A stretch of 64,000 nt of DNA. It comes from Caulobacter sp. Root655. GTDB lineage: Bacteria > Pseudomonadota > Alphaproteobacteria > Caulobacterales > Caulobacteraceae. The notes beneath the pieces were generated by a model. That model searched no databases and had not been told where the DNA came from. It saw only the letters and a program-made list of their open reading frames with translations. Position numbers and translations under genes: made by a program. Below are positions 63,657 through 64,000 of the stretch, in pieces (within the stretch, counting starts at the first letter, position 1; each line of letters starts with the position of its first letter). The stretch lies in assembly GCF_001427665.1 (NCBI RefSeq), contig NZ_LMHC01000026.1, positions 63,044 to 127,043 of the forward strand, written 5' to 3'.

Positions 63657-64000
63657 GCGACGTTGATACCACACCAGGCCGCAGTAGCTAGACCATATGG
63701 AGTACCTTCGGTTGAAGGGTTGAAGTAGGGCGCACGACCCTTTCAGCCGTCATCCCGGGCACAAGGCCCCGGGATGACGGTAGAAAATGGGCGGGCTCGG
63801 CGGATCGGTTGGGGACACACACTCACGGCGCGGTCTCGGCAGGGTCGGCAAGGTCTCCGCCGTGAGTATGTGTCCCCCATCTTGGTCGGTGCATGAGAGC
63901 ATCGACGCCCTTCGCATCCAGCAAAATCAATGGCTTGAAGTTTTTCGATCTTTTTGATCCTCACCCCTTCCAGCCTCCCCGATACTGACCTCACCTGAAG
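63657..64000. other. Non-coding right end with palindromes
   Basis: No credible gene. Two palindromes are present. One is a short hairpin, CCGTCATCCCGGG / CCCGGGATGACGG (63747-63780), a truncated relative of the GTCATCCCGG family. The other is a 20-base inverted repeat, GGGGACACACACTCACGGCG / CGCCGTGAGTATGTGTCCCC (63811-63877, one mismatch). The AT-richer module at 61.3-63.7 kb ends just before these. Transcription of the module probably starts between 63657 and 63740. Confidence 0.6.

Noticed and set aside
63743..63994. 83-residue minus-strand frame at the right edge
   Set aside because: It runs through two palindromes and has a basic, low-complexity product without a ribosome site.

Overview
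The window reads as chromosomal DNA of a high-GC alphaproteobacterium, most likely Caulobacteraceae (Caulobacter-like). The support is the very high GC at third codon positions, an ATP-synthase zeta-type inhibitor gene (DUF1476) beside purC, a BolA/CGFS-glutaredoxin pair, and families of long intergenic palindromes of the GTCATCCCGG type. This placement is inferred from gene content; no 16S gene, tRNA or CRISPR array was seen.

Layout. 0-4 kb: a truncated secreted protein, an AraC regulator and a two-gene NAD salvage unit (bifunctional NMN adenylyltransferase/Nudix plus nicotinamide phosphoribosyltransferase). 4-11 kb: an AEC transporter, a DUF2939 protein, then a compact Csu-like chaperone-usher pilus operon on the minus strand (pilin, chaperone, usher, two-domain tip protein). 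11-15 kb: icd and a hybrid histidine kinase. 15-22.8 kb: a GMC oxidoreductase translationally coupled to selU, divergent selD, an AraC regulator, a DUF2306 membrane protein, a class A-like beta-lactamase lipoprotein and trmJ. 23-26.9 kb: a DUF1254/DUF1214 protein and the glutathione-dependent formaldehyde pathway (frmA, fghA). 26.9-30.5 kb: a tight four-gene membrane-integrity operon (RHH-like protein, PspA-like, YqiJ-like, flotillin). 30.6-38.3 kb: a ParE/RelE-type toxin-antitoxin pair, rpsD, a zinc-ribbon protein, htpX, an ArsR-SRPBCC pair with two operator palindromes, a GFA enzyme, a thioesterase, grxD, an aldo/keto reductase and bolA. 38.4-44.4 kb: peptidases, an SDR/HxlR divergent pair, and two neighbouring genes of unknown function that share a DANNSEVV motif.

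44.4-61.3 kb holds the purine genes purL, purQ, purS, purC and purB, all on the minus strand and in a logical order, but separated by unrelated genes: vapBC, an EEP-family hydrolase, a cyclophilin, a CocE-like hydrolase, an endolysin-like protein, DUF3291, the ATPase zeta subunit, DUF1842, an M13 peptidase and a DNA glycosylase.

The most unusual segment is 61.3-63.7 kb: two overlapping, visibly AT-richer genes directly upstream of purB. One encodes a helical protein with an R-x6-H HEPN-type motif; the other encodes an AAA+-type ATPase with a helix-hairpin-helix-like tail. They look like a horizontally acquired two-component module, possibly a defence system, and are the best candidate for an undescribed system here. 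The second candidate is the DANNSEVV-motif pair at 43-43.9 kb.
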